64,000 nucleotides of DNA from Synechococcus sp. WH 8101 (GTDB taxonomy: Bacteria > Cyanobacteriota > Cyanobacteriia > PCC-6307 > Cyanobiaceae). Each line of letters begins with the position of its first letter. Position 1 is the first letter of the stretch. The notes beneath the pieces are model-generated. The model was not told the DNA's origin and made no database searches. It saw only the letters and a list, made by a program, of their open reading frames with translations. This document shows, piece after piece, positions 27,616-37,076 of this stretch. Made by a program: the position numbers and the translations under genes. The DNA lies in contig NZ_CP035914.1 of NCBI RefSeq assembly GCF_004209775.1, forward strand, positions 2,480,001 through 2,544,000, given 5' to 3'.

Positions 27616-28350
27616 ATGGTGTCTGCGCTGCCCTCCCCACAACCGCTGTTCCGCCCAGCCGCTGAACGCTTCCACAGCAGCCTTGACTGGCTCGACTCCT
27701 GGCACAGTTTTTCCTTTGCAGGCCACCACCACCCCGACTGGATGGGCTACGGCCCACTGCGGGTGATCAACGACGACACCATCGCCGCCGGTCGGGGCTT
27801 CGGCATGCATCCCCACCGCGACATGGAGATCATCACCGTGATGGTGGAGGGGGAACTGACCCACACCGACTCCATGGGTCACAACGCCGTGCTGCGGGCA
27901 GGGGAAGTGCAGCGCATGAGTGCCGGCACCGGCATCGTGCACAGCGAAATCAACCAGAGCCCCGATCCCTGCAGGCTGCTGCAAATTTGGATTGAGCCGA
28001 CCCAGACCGGCCTCAGCCCCGCCTATGAGCAACAGCCGATGCCAACGGGATCGGGATGGACCCTTCTGCTGGACCCGGATCGCAAGGATGGTGCCCTAGC
28101 GATCGCTCGCCCTGTTCGGCTGTGGCGTGCTCAGGTGGAGGCGGGCGACAAGCTGGATTGGCCCATAGACCTGACAGGTTCGGGCTGGCTTCAGGTCATC
28201 GACGGTCAGCTCACGCTGAACGCAGCAGCAGCAACGCTGCCTGCCCAGCTGCGTCGCGGTGATGGCCTCGGCTTCACGAACGATTCGATTCCTGGAAGCG
28301 GCCTGGAAGCTCTGGAGGCCAGTGATCTGCTGCTGTTTGCACTGGCCTGA
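27616..28350 (+). CDS. pirin family protein
   Basis: The 244-residue bicupin has the pirin signature GFGMHPHRDMEIIT, with metal ligands H65 and H67, and the later pair H109 and E111 in GIVHSEIN. The spacing matches human pirin (H56, H58, H101, E103). Some bacterial pirins have quercetin 2,3-dioxygenase activity; others are redox sensors. The function here is open. It follows the flavin-reductase-like gene closely and may share its transcript. A 7-bp hairpin lies 57 bases after the stop. Confidence 0.9.
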   Translation: MVSALPSPQPLFRPAAERFHSSLDWLDSWHSFSFAGHHHPDWMGYGPLRVINDDTIAAGRGFGMHPHRDMEIITVMVEGELTHTDSMGHNAVLRAGEVQRMSAGTGIVHSEINQSPDPCRLLQIWIEPTQTGLSPAYEQQPMPTGSGWTLLLDPDRKDGALAIARPVRLWRAQVEAGDKLDWPIDLTGSGWLQVIDGQLTLNAAAATLPAQLRRGDGLGFTNDSIPGSGLEALEASDLLLFALA

Positions 28351-28406
28351 AGCCAACGGAACGCAACACCGCGTGAATGCGATCCCGAAGATTATCGAAA
28401 GTTCAG

Positions 28407-28425
28407 CACCACACCAGATGTGGTG
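28407..28425 (+). terminator. hairpin after the pirin gene
   Basis: CACCACA (28407-28413) and TGTGGTG (28419-28425) pair perfectly over a 5-base loop and are followed by GTTTG. This could end the rubrerythrin-reductase-pirin transcript. The tail has only three T residues, so it is a weak candidate. Confidence 0.35.
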
Positions 28426-28461
28426 GTTTGAAATGGCTTCGACACGATTTGTCCCGCTGCG

Positions 28462-28668
28462 ATGGGAACCGCCACAGAATCAAGACCCGCGGTGCGCTAC
28501 CGGGGCTTTCTTCTGTTGACACAAGCGAATGGAACCTGGCTGGTGAGGCCCGAACGCAGTCCGATGACACTGCTGCCTTTTCGCACACCCACCTGCTCGT
28601 TGGAGGATGTCAAGGCCCTAGTGGACTGGCGTTTATCTGAAAGCACCAGCCGGATCAGGTCGGCCTGA
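28462..28668 (+). CDS. small conserved-looking protein of unknown function
   Basis: The 68-residue product contains YRGFLLLTQANGTWLVRPER, then SPMTLLPFRTPTCSLEDVKALVDWRL. That balanced alternation of hydrophobic and charged residues, ending in a helix, looks like a genuine folded microprotein, and I have the impression of similar short proteins in marine Synechococcus. No function is known to me. The ATG at 28462 is the plausible start. The stop lies inside a perfect hairpin (28651-28672). Confidence 0.55.
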   Translation: MGTATESRPAVRYRGFLLLTQANGTWLVRPERSPMTLLPFRTPTCSLEDVKALVDWRLSESTSRIRSA

Positions 28669-28672
28669 TCCG
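28651..28672. terminator. perfect 9-bp hairpin between convergent genes
   Basis: CGGATCAGG and CCTGATCCG pair over a 4-base loop. The left arm lies inside the end of the 28462 gene and the right arm spans its stop codon. The next gene, 28697-28939, converges from the other strand, so the stem could end transcription in both directions. There is no T-run on either side. Confidence 0.45.
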
Positions 28673-28696
28673 AACGCGTCAGCGCAACGCGCTACC

Positions 28697-28939
28697 TCAG
28701 GCGGCCTGCGGCGGCGGGGTGGGCGAACCGAGAGGCTGAAATGGGAGCACCAGGGTGGCCCAACGCTCCGGACGGCCGGGGCGCTCACGGCGAGCCTGGC
28801 GCACCCCGAAAGGCACGCGCACGACGTTGGTGCCCTCCACTTGCAGGGTATGACCCCGCTGAAGAGCCGCTTCGAGACAATCCGGTAGCTCCGGAACTTT
28901 GGTCACTGGAGTGGTGGCTGGAGTGCGCTTGCTGGCCAT
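28697..28939 (-). CDS. small protein of unknown function
   Basis: The 80-residue product starts MASKRTPATTPVTKVPELPDCLEAAL and contains HTLQVEGTNVVRVPFGVRQARRER, a basic stretch, then a Pro-rich end. I recognise no family. The frame is open to 29008, but the ATG at 28939 gives the most protein-like start. It converges on the 28462 gene. About 95 bases separate its start from the end of gcvP on the same strand. Confidence 0.5.
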   Translation of the reverse strand: MASKRTPATTPVTKVPELPDCLEAALQRGHTLQVEGTNVVRVPFGVRQARRERPGRPERWATLVLPFQPLGSPTPPPQAA

Positions 28940-29034
28940 GTCCCCTCGACAAGGTTGCTGATGCCGCACAGTGTGGTGATGCACAAACACTGCGGCTGAA
29001 ATCGGCAATGATTATTTCCGATTTCGGTGAAAAT

Positions 29035-31998
29035 TTACCCTGCCGGTTGGACTGCCGCCAGCTCTTCAACAGACGGACAGGTGCAGATCAGATTGCGATC
29101 GCCGAAGGCATTGTCGATCCGGGCCACATGGGGCCAGAACTTGGCCTCCCGTTGATTGGGCATTGGATACGCCGCCTCAGTCCGCGTATAAGGACGATCC
29201 CAGTGGTCAGCGGTCACCGCAGCCAGGGTGTGTGGCGCACGCTTGAGAGGATTGTTCTGGGAATCCATCTGGCCGGATTCAATCGCAGCCGCCTCGGCAC
29301 GAATCGCGATCATGGCGTCGCAGAAGCGATCCAGTTCCGGCAGGCTTTCACTCTCTGTGGGCTCCACCATCACCGTTCCCGCCACCGGCCAGCTCACCGT
29401 GGGCGCATGGAAGCCGTAATCCATCAAGCGCTTGGCGATATCGTCCACATCCAGGCCAGCGGAACGCTTCAGATCACGCAGATCAAGAATGCACTCATGG
29501 GCCACGAGGCCAGCGTCACCGCGAAACAGCACCGGGTAGTGGTCGCCGAGCCGATGGGCGAGGTAATTGGCCGATAACAGTGCCACAGCTGACGCCCGCC
29601 GCAGACCACGGGGCCCCATCAAACGCAGATACATCCAGCTGATCGGCAGGATGCCCGCACTTCCCCAGGGTGCGGCGGACACGGGCGAAATCGCCTGGTT
29701 GCCGCCACAGGCCACCAGGGGGTGACCGGGCAGAAAGGGTTGGAGGTGAGCCGCCACGCCGATCGGACCGACCCCGGGACCTCCACCACCATGGGGAATG
29801 CAGAAGGTTTTATGCAGGTTTAGATGGCAGACATCAGCCCCATAGACACCGGGCCGGCAGAGACCCACCTGGGCGTTGAGGTTGGCGCCATCGAGATACA
29901 CCTGACCACCGTGCAGATGCACGAGATCGCAGATCTCGCGGATCCGAGTTTCGAACACCCCATGCGTTGAGGGATATGTGACCATCAGGGCCGCCAGGGA
30001 GGCACTGTGTTGCTCTGCCTTGGCCCGCAGATCTTCCACATCCACATTGCCCTGCGCATCACAGGCCACCGGCACGACGCGCAGGCCGGCCATCACCGCA
30101 CTGGCGGGATTGGTGCCATGGGCGCTGGTGGGAATCAAACAGACATCGCGATGGGCGTCCTGGCGGGAGCGATGCCAGGCCCGGATCACCAGCAAACCGG
30201 CATACTCCCCCTGGGAACCGGCGTTGGGCTGCAATGACACAGCGGCAAAGCCGGTGAGAGCAGCCAGCCAACCTTCCAGATCGTCGACCAGCTGCTGCAA
30301 ACCGCGACACTGCTCCGCTGGCGCAAATGGATGCAGGCCAGAGAATGAGCGCCAGCTCACCGGCACCAGTTCAGCCGCCGCATTGAGCTTCATGGTGCAG
30401 CTCCCCAGGGGGATCATGCTGTGCACCAGCGAAAGATCGCGGCTCACCAGCCGCTGGATGTAGCGCAGCAGCTCGGTTTCGCTGCGGTAGCGCTGGAACA
30501 CCGGCTGTTGGAGCCAGCGGCCGCGGCGCAGGGGAAGCTCGGGAAGAGCTTGTTCCAGATCGACACTCTCCGGTGTCGTTGCCAGAGAATCCAGTGCCGG
30601 TACGGGCTGATCGACCGCCTCCGCCAGCACGGTCAACAGCGCCTGCAGCTCGCCTGGTTCGGTGAGTTCATCGAGGCTGAGTCCAAAGCCCTCCGCCTGC
30701 TCCGGAGGAGCGCCATCGGGCAGCACGCGCAGATTGAAGCCGCGCTCGCTCGCCCGTTGATGCACGGCGGGGGCCAGGGGAGTGACCACATCGAAGCCAT
30801 CAAAGCGGGGGGCCTGAGGCAACGGATACCCGAGGGCCACCAGACCCCGCTCCAATGCGATGCGCTGCCCCACCAGGCGCCGGGCGATCGCCGCGAGGCC
30901 ATCCGGGCCGTGATGAATCGCATAAAACGACGCCATCACTGCCAGCAGCACCTGCGCAGTGCAGATGTTGCTGGTGGCCTTGTCGCGGCGGATGTGTTGT
31001 TCACGGGTCTGCAGAGCCAGGCGCAAGGCCGGGCGCCCTTCCGCATCCACCGACTGGCCGACGATCCGGCCGGGCACCTGACGCTTGTAGCTCTCACGGG
31101 TGGCAAAAAAGGCGGCATGGGGACCGCCGCCAGCCATGGGCACGCCGAAGCGCTGGGCGCTGCCCACGGCAATGTCAGCTCCGAGTGAGCCGACGGGAGC
31201 GAGCAGCACCTGGGCCAGGGGATCAATCGCCACGGTGGCCAGAGCACCGTGCGCATGGGCCGCCGTGATCAGCGCCGATGGATCCCAGAGATGGCCGTTG
31301 CGACCGGGCAGTTGCAGCAGCACCCCGAACACGTCCTCATCCCAGCGGAAGGCGTCAGGCTCACCAATCTCCAGGCTGATCCCCAGCGGCACGGCCCGGG
31401 TCTCAAGAACCGCCAAGGTCTGTGGCAGGGCGGCCGCATCCACCAGGAAGCGACGGGCCTGCGGGCGCTTGCACACAGCCAAACTGAGGCTCATCGCCTC
31501 AGCGCAGGCTGTGCTCTCATCGAGCAAGGACGCATTGGCGATCGGCAGCCCGGTGAGCTCGCTGATCAGGGTCTGAAAGTTGAGAAGAGCCTCCAACCGC
31601 CCCTGGGCAATCTCAGCCTGATACGGGGTGTAGGCCGTGTACCAGGCCGGATTCTCCAGCACATGACGCTGAATCAGAGCCGGCGTCGCTGTGTCGTGAT
31701 AGCCGAGTCCGATCAGAGAACGATGCAGACGATTCGCGGAAGCGATCTCGCGCAGCTCCGCCAGAGCCTGTGCTTCAACCACACCCTCGGGCATGGCCTG
31801 CAGCGGCGGCTCGGCATCGAGGATGTCGGCGGGCACCACCGCCCGCACAAAGGCGTCCAACGACTCAAAGCCGAGAACCTGGAGCATGCGCTGCTGTTGC
31901 TCCGGATCAGGGCCGAGATGCCGCTCCACAAAGGGCGACAGCCTGTGTTGCTCAATAGCTTCTGCAGACGCGGCGCAGCGCTGTTCCAGAAGGGTCAC
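29035..31998 (-). CDS. gcvP: glycine dehydrogenase (decarboxylating), P protein
   Basis: The P protein decarboxylates glycine with PLP and passes the aminomethyl group to the lipoyl arm of GcvH. It is central to photorespiratory glycine use. The 987-residue product has FVERHLGP at the front, the duplicated AAT-like halves, and the PLP lysine near residue 730 in [15 protein letters not shown]. The start is taken as GTG at 31998, since upstream codons read unrelated sequence. gcvH lies 55 bases upstream on the same strand. GcvT is encoded at the right edge of the window, not here. Confidence 0.96.
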   Translation of the reverse strand: MTLLEQRCAASAEAIEQHRLSPFVERHLGPDPEQQQRMLQVLGFESLDAFVRAVVPADILDAEPPLQAMPEGVVEAQALAELREIASANRLHRSLIGLGYHDTATPALIQRHVLENPAWYTAYTPYQAEIAQGRLEALLNFQTLISELTGLPIANASLLDESTACAEAMSLSLAVCKRPQARRFLVDAAALPQTLAVLETRAVPLGISLEIGEPDAFRWDEDVFGVLLQLPGRNGHLWDPSALITAAHAHGALATVAIDPLAQVLLAPVGSLGADIAVGSAQRFGVPMAGGGPHAAFFATRESYKRQVPGRIVGQSVDAEGRPALRLALQTREQHIRRDKATSNICTAQVLLAVMASFYAIHHGPDGLAAIARRLVGQRIALERGLVALGYPLPQAPRFDGFDVVTPLAPAVHQRASERGFNLRVLPDGAPPEQAEGFGLSLDELTEPGELQALLTVLAEAVDQPVPALDSLATTPESVDLEQALPELPLRRGRWLQQPVFQRYRSETELLRYIQRLVSRDLSLVHSMIPLGSCTMKLNAAAELVPVSWRSFSGLHPFAPAEQCRGLQQLVDDLEGWLAALTGFAAVSLQPNAGSQGEYAGLLVIRAWHRSRQDAHRDVCLIPTSAHGTNPASAVMAGLRVVPVACDAQGNVDVEDLRAKAEQHSASLAALMVTYPSTHGVFETRIREICDLVHLHGGQVYLDGANLNAQVGLCRPGVYGADVCHLNLHKTFCIPHGGGGPGVGPIGVAAHLQPFLPGHPLVACGGNQAISPVSAAPWGSAGILPISWMYLRLMGPRGLRRASAVALLSANYLAHRLGDHYPVLFRGDAGLVAHECILDLRDLKRSAGLDVDDIAKRLMDYGFHAPTVSWPVAGTVMVEPTESESLPELDRFCDAMIAIRAEAAAIESGQMDSQNNPLKRAPHTLAAVTADHWDRPYTRTEAAYPMPNQREAKFWPHVARIDNAFGDRNLICTCPSVEELAAVQPAG

Positions 31999-32053
31999 GG
32001 CCTTTGAGCAGCAGGCGCGACTGTAGGGAACGGAACCGCAGACCGTCTGCCGT

Positions 32054-32443
32054 TCAGGAAGCGGCGATCTTGGTGGTGTAGGTGGCCGCATCCATCAATT
32101 CAGCCAGCTGCGATGTGTCAGCAGGGCGAATCACCAGCAACCACCCCTCCCCATGGGGGTCGTTCTGCAGTTCTTCCGGGCTCGCCAGCACCGCTTCATT
32201 GCGCTGCACCACTTCACCGCTAAGGGGGGCATACATGTCTTCCACCGCCTTCACCGACTCCACCGATCCGAACCCGGTGCCGCGATTCAGGCTGGCACCC
32301 ACATCAGGGAGATCGACAAAGACGATGTCGCCGAGCTGATCCACCGCAAAGGCACTGAGGCCCACCCGCACCAGATCGCCATCGAGGTAGGCATATTCAT
32401 GGCTGTCGGCGAAGCGGAACTGGTCAGGAAAATCGAAGGCCAT
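32054..32443 (-). CDS. gcvH: glycine cleavage system H protein
   Basis: GcvH is the lipoyl carrier that shuttles the aminomethyl group between P, T and L proteins. The 129-residue product has the lipoylation site K65 in [19 protein letters not shown], matching K64 of E. coli. The ATG at 32443 gives the family start ([13 protein letters not shown]); an upstream ATG at 32470 would overlap the preceding gene. It lies between a PLP lyase-like gene (23-base gap) and gcvP (55-base gap), all on the same strand, consistent with one operon. Confidence 0.97.
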   Translation of the reverse strand: MAFDFPDQFRFADSHEYAYLDGDLVRVGLSAFAVDQLGDIVFVDLPDVGASLNRGTGFGSVESVKAVEDMYAPLSGEVVQRNEAVLASPEELQNDPHGEGWLLVIRPADTSQLAELMDAATYTTKIAAS

Positions 32444-32466
32444 CGGGCCAGAAGCGGGCAGACACT

Positions 32467-33768
32467 TCACCCAGTGTGGGGTAGATCCACCAGTCGTGCC
32501 TCCTCGAGCGCCACCAGCGCTCGGATCAGAGCCAGTTCGAGATGGCTGCGATGGGTGCCGCCCTGCACATACAAATTGAAGGGCTCCCGCAGAGGAGCAT
32601 CGGCGGAAAACTCACTGGTGCTGCCGTCGATGAAGGTGCCGCCGGCCATCACCAGATCACTGGCATAGCCGGGCATGGCCGCGGGCACCGGATCGAGATA
32701 GGCGCCCACCGGGGAGCAGGCCTGAAACGCTCGGCACACCACCTTGAGAGCTTCGGGATCACCGAGCTGCACCGCCTGAATCAGATCGCTGCGGTGTTCA
32801 CCCGGAGAGGGTTGCACCGGATAGCCCAGGGCCGCGAAGGTGCCAGCCACCAGCTCGGCGCCGATGAGCGCTTCCGCCACCATCTGCGGGGCGAGAAACA
32901 GCCCCTGCAGGATCAGTCGGTGCAGGTCAAATCCGGTGCCACCCTCACTGCCGATGCCAGGGGCGGTGAGCCGACAGCAGGCCCGTTCCACCAGATCGGC
33001 GCGACCGGCCACATAACCACCGGTGGGCGCCAGAGTGCCCCCCAGATTCTTGATCAGGGAGCCGGCGATCAGATCGGCACCGACAGCGGGCGGCTCCCGC
33101 TCCTCCACCAGCTCGCCATAACAGTTGTCGACGAAGCAGACACACTCCGGCTGGCGGGCATGAATGCGCTGGCACACCGTCTCGATCTGAGCGATCGAAA
33201 CAGACGGCCGCCAGCTGTAGCCGCAGCTGCGCTGAATCAGGATCAGGCGGATGGGCTGGTCCAGGGCCTGATCCAGCGCCTGCAGATCAAGCGAACCATC
33301 GGGGTTCAGATCGCATTCGGCGTAATCGACACCGAAATCGACCAGGGACCCCTGCCCCTCTCCGCGCAGGCCGATCACCTCCTCCAGGGTGTCGTAGGGC
33401 CGCCCAGTGATCGACAGCATCCGATCCCCGGGGCGCAGCACCCCGAACAGGGCGGCGGCGATGGCATGGGTGCCACTGACGAACTGCAGGCGCACCGCTG
33501 CTTGTTCCGCCCCCAACACCCGCGCGAAGACCCGATCGAGCACCTCACGCCCCTGATCACCATGGCCGTACCCGGTGAGGGAGGCGAAATGCTGGGTGCC
33601 AACCCGCTCCGCCGCGAAGGCCGCCAGGATCCGCTCCAGACGCAACCTCACCCCGGCCGTGCGGGCGGCGGCAGCGGGCGCCTGTTGCGCCACCACACGC
33701 TGCACCAATGCGCGGGCCCGCGCCTCGGGCGAACCAGAAGGCCAAGCATCGGAACTTGAAAGCATCAA
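32467..33768 (-). CDS. PLP-dependent lyase-like protein (methionine gamma-lyase / aluminium-resistance family)
   Basis: The 433-residue product belongs to the Cys/Met-metabolism-like PLP fold often labelled aluminium resistance protein or YnbB. The internal-aldimine lysine is in SLIKNLGGTLAPTGGYVAGR, and FVSGTHAIAAALFG and CFVDNCYGELVEE are the substrate and PLP-binding segments. The true reaction is not established for the family; C-S lyase activity is the usual guess. It is the first gene of the run leading into gcvH-gcvP. Its start region is divergent from a desaturase 100 bases away. Confidence 0.85.
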   Translation of the reverse strand: MMLSSSDAWPSGSPEARARALVQRVVAQQAPAAAARTAGVRLRLERILAAFAAERVGTQHFASLTGYGHGDQGREVLDRVFARVLGAEQAAVRLQFVSGTHAIAAALFGVLRPGDRMLSITGRPYDTLEEVIGLRGEGQGSLVDFGVDYAECDLNPDGSLDLQALDQALDQPIRLILIQRSCGYSWRPSVSIAQIETVCQRIHARQPECVCFVDNCYGELVEEREPPAVGADLIAGSLIKNLGGTLAPTGGYVAGRADLVERACCRLTAPGIGSEGGTGFDLHRLILQGLFLAPQMVAEALIGAELVAGTFAALGYPVQPSPGEHRSDLIQAVQLGDPEALKVVCRAFQACSPVGAYLDPVPAAMPGYASDLVMAGGTFIDGSTSEFSADAPLREPFNLYVQGGTHRSHLELALIRALVALEEARLVDLPHTG

Positions 33769-33870
33769 TCGCTGCGTCTCGCTGCTGCATCCGTTGCTCT
33801 TCTACATTCTCAGCTCCAACCCAACGCCTGATCGCCGCGGCATTCACCGCAGCGACCAACGATTCGGTTC

Positions 33871-34806
33871 GTGGAGTTTTCCTTGGTCACAACCCCTTTG
33901 GCGTCTGCCGCCACCGATCGCGAGCTGCGCATGCGTGCGGCGGTGATGGCACCCCGGGGCCCCTTGCCTCGCCGGCAGCGACGCATCAAATGGGGCACCA
34001 CCAGTTTCATGCTCACCATGCATGTGCTGGCCACCGTCGCCCTCCTGCCCCGGTTCTGGAGCTGGCAAGGCGTTGTGGCTCTGGCGGTGCTCTATTGGAT
34101 GACCGTGCTGGGGGTGACCCTCGGCCTGCACCGCCTGGTCGCCCACCGCAGCCTCAGCGTGCCCCGCTGGCTGGAGCGCACCCTGGTGATCATGGGAACC
34201 CTGGCCTGCCAGAGCGGACCGATCGAATGGGTGGGCCTGCATCGTCATCACCACCGCTTCTCCGACCAACCCAACGACCACCACGACGCCGCCCGCGGCC
34301 TCTGGTGGAGTCACAGCGAGTGGATGCTGCACGACATCCCCGCTCTGGAGCACATCGACCGCTATGCGGGCGACCTCCAGGCCGACCCCTTCTATCGCTG
34401 GCTCGATCGCTGGTTCCTGCTGCTGCAGATTCCCCTGGGCCTGGCCCTCTACGCCTACGGCCAGATGGCCGACGTGCATGGTGGCGGCCTGGGGTTGGTG
34501 CTCTGGGCGATTCCGCTGCGCCTGGTGATCGTCTATCACGTCACCTGGCTGGTGAACTCGGCCACCCACGCCTGTGGCTACCGCAATTTCGATTGCCCCG
34601 ACCTCTCCCGCAATTGCTGGTGGGTGGCCCTGCTCTCATTCGGCGAGGGCTGGCACAACAACCATCACGCCCATCCGGCCAGCGCCCGCCATGGTCTGCG
34701 CTGGTTTGAACTCGACATCACCTGGCTGCACATCCGCCTGCTGCGCCGACTGCGCCTGGCCCACCGCATCCGCCAGGCCCGTTATGCGCCCTCAGAGCTG
34801 CCCTGA
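33871..34806 (+). CDS. acyl-lipid delta-9 fatty acid desaturase (first copy)
   Basis: This is an integral membrane diiron desaturase introducing a double bond into membrane-lipid acyl chains. The 311-residue product has the three His boxes of the DesC class: HRLVAH (H87-H92), HRHHH (H124-H128) and HNNHH (H262-H266), with two pairs of membrane segments. The start is GTG at 33871. It resembles the second copy at 35596 closely through all boxes. The last 25 bases overlap the HTH-like gene on the other strand. Which carbon it acts on is inferred from class. Confidence 0.9.
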   Translation: MEFSLVTTPLASAATDRELRMRAAVMAPRGPLPRRQRRIKWGTTSFMLTMHVLATVALLPRFWSWQGVVALAVLYWMTVLGVTLGLHRLVAHRSLSVPRWLERTLVIMGTLACQSGPIEWVGLHRHHHRFSDQPNDHHDAARGLWWSHSEWMLHDIPALEHIDRYAGDLQADPFYRWLDRWFLLLQIPLGLALYAYGQMADVHGGGLGLVLWAIPLRLVIVYHVTWLVNSATHACGYRNFDCPDLSRNCWWVALLSFGEGWHNNHHAHPASARHGLRWFELDITWLHIRLLRRLRLAHRIRQARYAPSELP

Positions 34807-35543
34807 GCGTTGGCGTCCATCGCTGCAGCCCGCTCCCGCAGCTGGGCCAGAAACCCCTCGGCCCCTCGCTGACTGGATCCACCCAGCCTTTCATAGGTGG
34901 CATGCAGGTCGAGGAGTTCCCCGTCGAGCTCCTCAGCGGAGTAATCACGCAAACCGGCCATCACGGCCGCGAAACGCTCGCGCCGCTGCGTCTTGCTGGG
35001 GGGATAGGCCTGCATCACCTGATCGCGGCACTGGCGCCAGGACTGCCCGCTGCAGAGCAGATCGGCGAGGGCCGCACTGAGGGCCACGCCCTCCCGGGCA
35101 TCGATCCGCCAGTCGAACCCAGGAGGCAGCGGTGCCAGCCCCACGAAGATCTCCAGCAGATCGCCGGCACCGAGCGCCCGACCGGCGCTGTTGCGCATCG
35201 GTTCCCGCCCGGCTTCCAGCACCTGCAGCAATTCCGGGTGCACCTCCTGCAGATGCTCCCGAAGCGGCTCCAGGCCGGCCTCAAGCACCGCGTTGGCCTG
35301 GCCGAGGGCGAGGAACACTTCCGGGCCGGGCGACGCGAGCTTGCCGTTGCGGAGATTGGAGATCTGGGAGTTGTGCACCCGACCGAGATCCAGGGTTTCG
35401 GCCAGGGCAGGCAAGACCTTGTGCGACCAACCATTGCGTTCATGCCAGACGTGCACGAGGTGCGCCATCGCCCGGCGCCCCTGGGCCAAACGCTCTCGGT
35501 AACCATTGGTCACAGAGTCAGGATAAAGATCAGCTTCGACCAC
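34782..35543 (-). CDS. HTH-like (XRE-type?) protein between two desaturases
   Basis: The 253-residue product has a segment at about 40-85 (LPALAETLDLG, then HNSQISNLRNGKLASPGPEVFLALGQANAVL) that resembles an XRE-type helix-turn-helix followed by a conserved loop. The rest is helical and acidic. I recognise no named family. The gene lies exactly between two desaturases: its 3' end overlaps the first and its start is 52 bases from the second, divergently. That arrangement makes a regulator of membrane-lipid desaturation plausible, but this is inference. Confidence 0.6.
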   Translation of the reverse strand: MVEADLYPDSVTNGYRERLAQGRRAMAHLVHVWHERNGWSHKVLPALAETLDLGRVHNSQISNLRNGKLASPGPEVFLALGQANAVLEAGLEPLREHLQEVHPELLQVLEAGREPMRNSAGRALGAGDLLEIFVGLAPLPPGFDWRIDAREGVALSAALADLLCSGQSWRQCRDQVMQAYPPSKTQRRERFAAVMAGLRDYSAEELDGELLDLHATYERLGGSSQRGAEGFLAQLRERAAAMDANAQGSSEGA

Positions 35544-35595
35544 TTGATACGGATACTGATTGCCTGTAGCTTATCGGTAGTCAAAGGAACAAGCC

Positions 35596-36528
35596 ATGGT
35601 CTCCAGCGTGATTACAACGCCATCACCGCCGAGCCGACCAGCCGCGCCGGCCGTTGCCCTCAAGAAAGCGGCCGCCCTGCACCAACCTCGCAAAGGCGAA
35701 GCACCCGTCAGCCTTGATCTGGGCAAGCGCTGGGGAACCATGGGCTTCATGATCGCGATCCACGTGCTCGCCATCGTCGCCCTTCTGCCCGGATTCTGGA
35801 GCTGGCAAGCGGTCGCCACCCTGCTCGTTCTCTACTGGGTCACCGCCTGTCTGGGGGTGACGATCGGCTATCACCGCCTGCTCTCCCACCGCTCCTTCCG
35901 CGTACCTCACTGGCTGGAGCGCTTCTTCGCCACCTGTGGCGCCCTGAGCTGCCAGCACGGTCCAATCGACTGGGTGGGGCTGCACCGCCACCATCACAAG
36001 TTTTCGGATACGGATGCGGATCACCACAACAGCCATCGCGGCTTCTGGTGGAGCCACATGGGTTGGATGTTCGAGCCCATCCCGGCCATGCAGGCCGTGC
36101 CACGGATGACCGGTGATCTGGCTAGCGACCCCTACTACCGCTGGCTCAACAACAACTTCCTGTTGCTGCAACTGCCCCTGGCCGGCCTGCTCTTCTGGAT
36201 TGGCACGGTCACCGGTGCCGGCGGCTGGGCCCTGGTGCTGTGGGGCATCCCCCTCCGACTGGTGCTCGTGTATCACATCACCTGGTTGGTGAATTCCGCC
36301 ACCCACTGCTGGGGTGAGGTGGTGTACGAGAGCGGCGACGCCTCACGCAATAACAAGTGGGTGGCCGCGCTCACCTTTGGTGAGGGCTGGCACAACAACC
36401 ACCACGCCTTCCCCCATTCCGCACGCCACGGTCTCCAACCCGGACAGATCGACCTCACCTGGCAGCACATTCGCTTGATGCGGGCCCTTGGCCTCGCCAC
36501 CAAAATCCGCCTGCCGGTCGCGTCCTAA
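35596..36528 (+). CDS. desC: acyl-lipid delta-9 fatty acid desaturase (second copy)
   Basis: The 310-residue membrane desaturase has His boxes HRLLSH (H93-H98), HRHHH (H130-H134) and HNNHH near residue 275. Delta-9 desaturation of stearoyl chains is the first and obligatory desaturation in cyanobacteria. It carries a longer polar N-terminus (PPSRPAAPAVALKKAAALHQPRKGEA) than the first copy. The start is the ATG at 35596, in a 52-base region shared with the divergent HTH-like gene. Relative roles of the two copies, such as cold induction or sn position, cannot be read from the sequence. Confidence 0.92.
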   Translation: MVSSVITTPSPPSRPAAPAVALKKAAALHQPRKGEAPVSLDLGKRWGTMGFMIAIHVLAIVALLPGFWSWQAVATLLVLYWVTACLGVTIGYHRLLSHRSFRVPHWLERFFATCGALSCQHGPIDWVGLHRHHHKFSDTDADHHNSHRGFWWSHMGWMFEPIPAMQAVPRMTGDLASDPYYRWLNNNFLLLQLPLAGLLFWIGTVTGAGGWALVLWGIPLRLVLVYHITWLVNSATHCWGEVVYESGDASRNNKWVAALTFGEGWHNNHHAFPHSARHGLQPGQIDLTWQHIRLMRALGLATKIRLPVAS

Positions 36529-36570
36529 GCTGATCGATCGCTCATCTGTCCCCGTCCGCAACCGATAGCC

Positions 36571-37029
36571 ATGGCCAAGCGCGTTCAAGTCGTTCTGAAT
36601 GAGGACGTTCTCAGCCTCGGTCGGGATGGGGATCTGGTGGAAGTGGCCCCCGGCTACGCCCGCAACTTCCTGCTCCCCTTCGGCAAAGCGGTTCCCGTGA
36701 CGCCGGCCGTGATGAAGCAGGTGGAGCACCGCCGCGCCAAGGAAGCAGAACGTCAGGCCGCCCTCAAGCAGGAGGCCATGGCGTTCCGCACGGCACTCGA
36801 CACCATCGGTCGTTTCACCGTCAAGAAGCAGACCGGTGGAGACGATGTGCTGTTCGGCACCGTCACCAATGGCGATGTGGCCGAAGCGATCGAAGCCGCC
36901 ACCAAGAAAGAGGTGGATCGTCGTGACATCAGCGTGCCCGACATCCACCGCACCGGCTCCTACAAGGTGCAGGTGAAGCTCCACAGCGACGTCACCGCTG
37001 AAATCAACCTGGAAGTGGTCAGCTACTGA
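36571..37029 (+). CDS. rplI: ribosomal protein L9
   Basis: L9 binds 23S rRNA and bridges neighbouring ribosomes. The 152-residue product has the N-terminal signature [20 protein letters not shown] (about residues 11-30), a long central helix rich in Lys, Glu and Ala, and the C-terminal globular domain. It is followed 47 bases later by dnaB, the common bacterial order rplI-dnaB, with a 7-bp hairpin between them. Confidence 0.98.
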   Translation: MAKRVQVVLNEDVLSLGRDGDLVEVAPGYARNFLLPFGKAVPVTPAVMKQVEHRRAKEAERQAALKQEAMAFRTALDTIGRFTVKKQTGGDDVLFGTVTNGDVAEAIEAATKKEVDRRDISVPDIHRTGSYKVQVKLHSDVTAEINLEVVSY

Positions 37030-37046
37030 TCCGAGGGTGCGTCAGA

Positions 37047-37070
37047 GTGGGCTTTCGCTTTTGAGCCCAC
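37047..37070 (+). terminator. hairpin between rplI and dnaB
   Basis: GTGGGCT (37047-37053) and AGCCCAC (37064-37070) form a 7-bp stem with a 10-base loop containing TTCGCTTTT. The stem ends six bases before the dnaB start codon. It could be an attenuator that lowers dnaB output relative to rplI, or it could cover the dnaB ribosome-binding region. No T-run follows the stem. Confidence 0.4.
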
Positions 37071-37076
37071 AACGCC

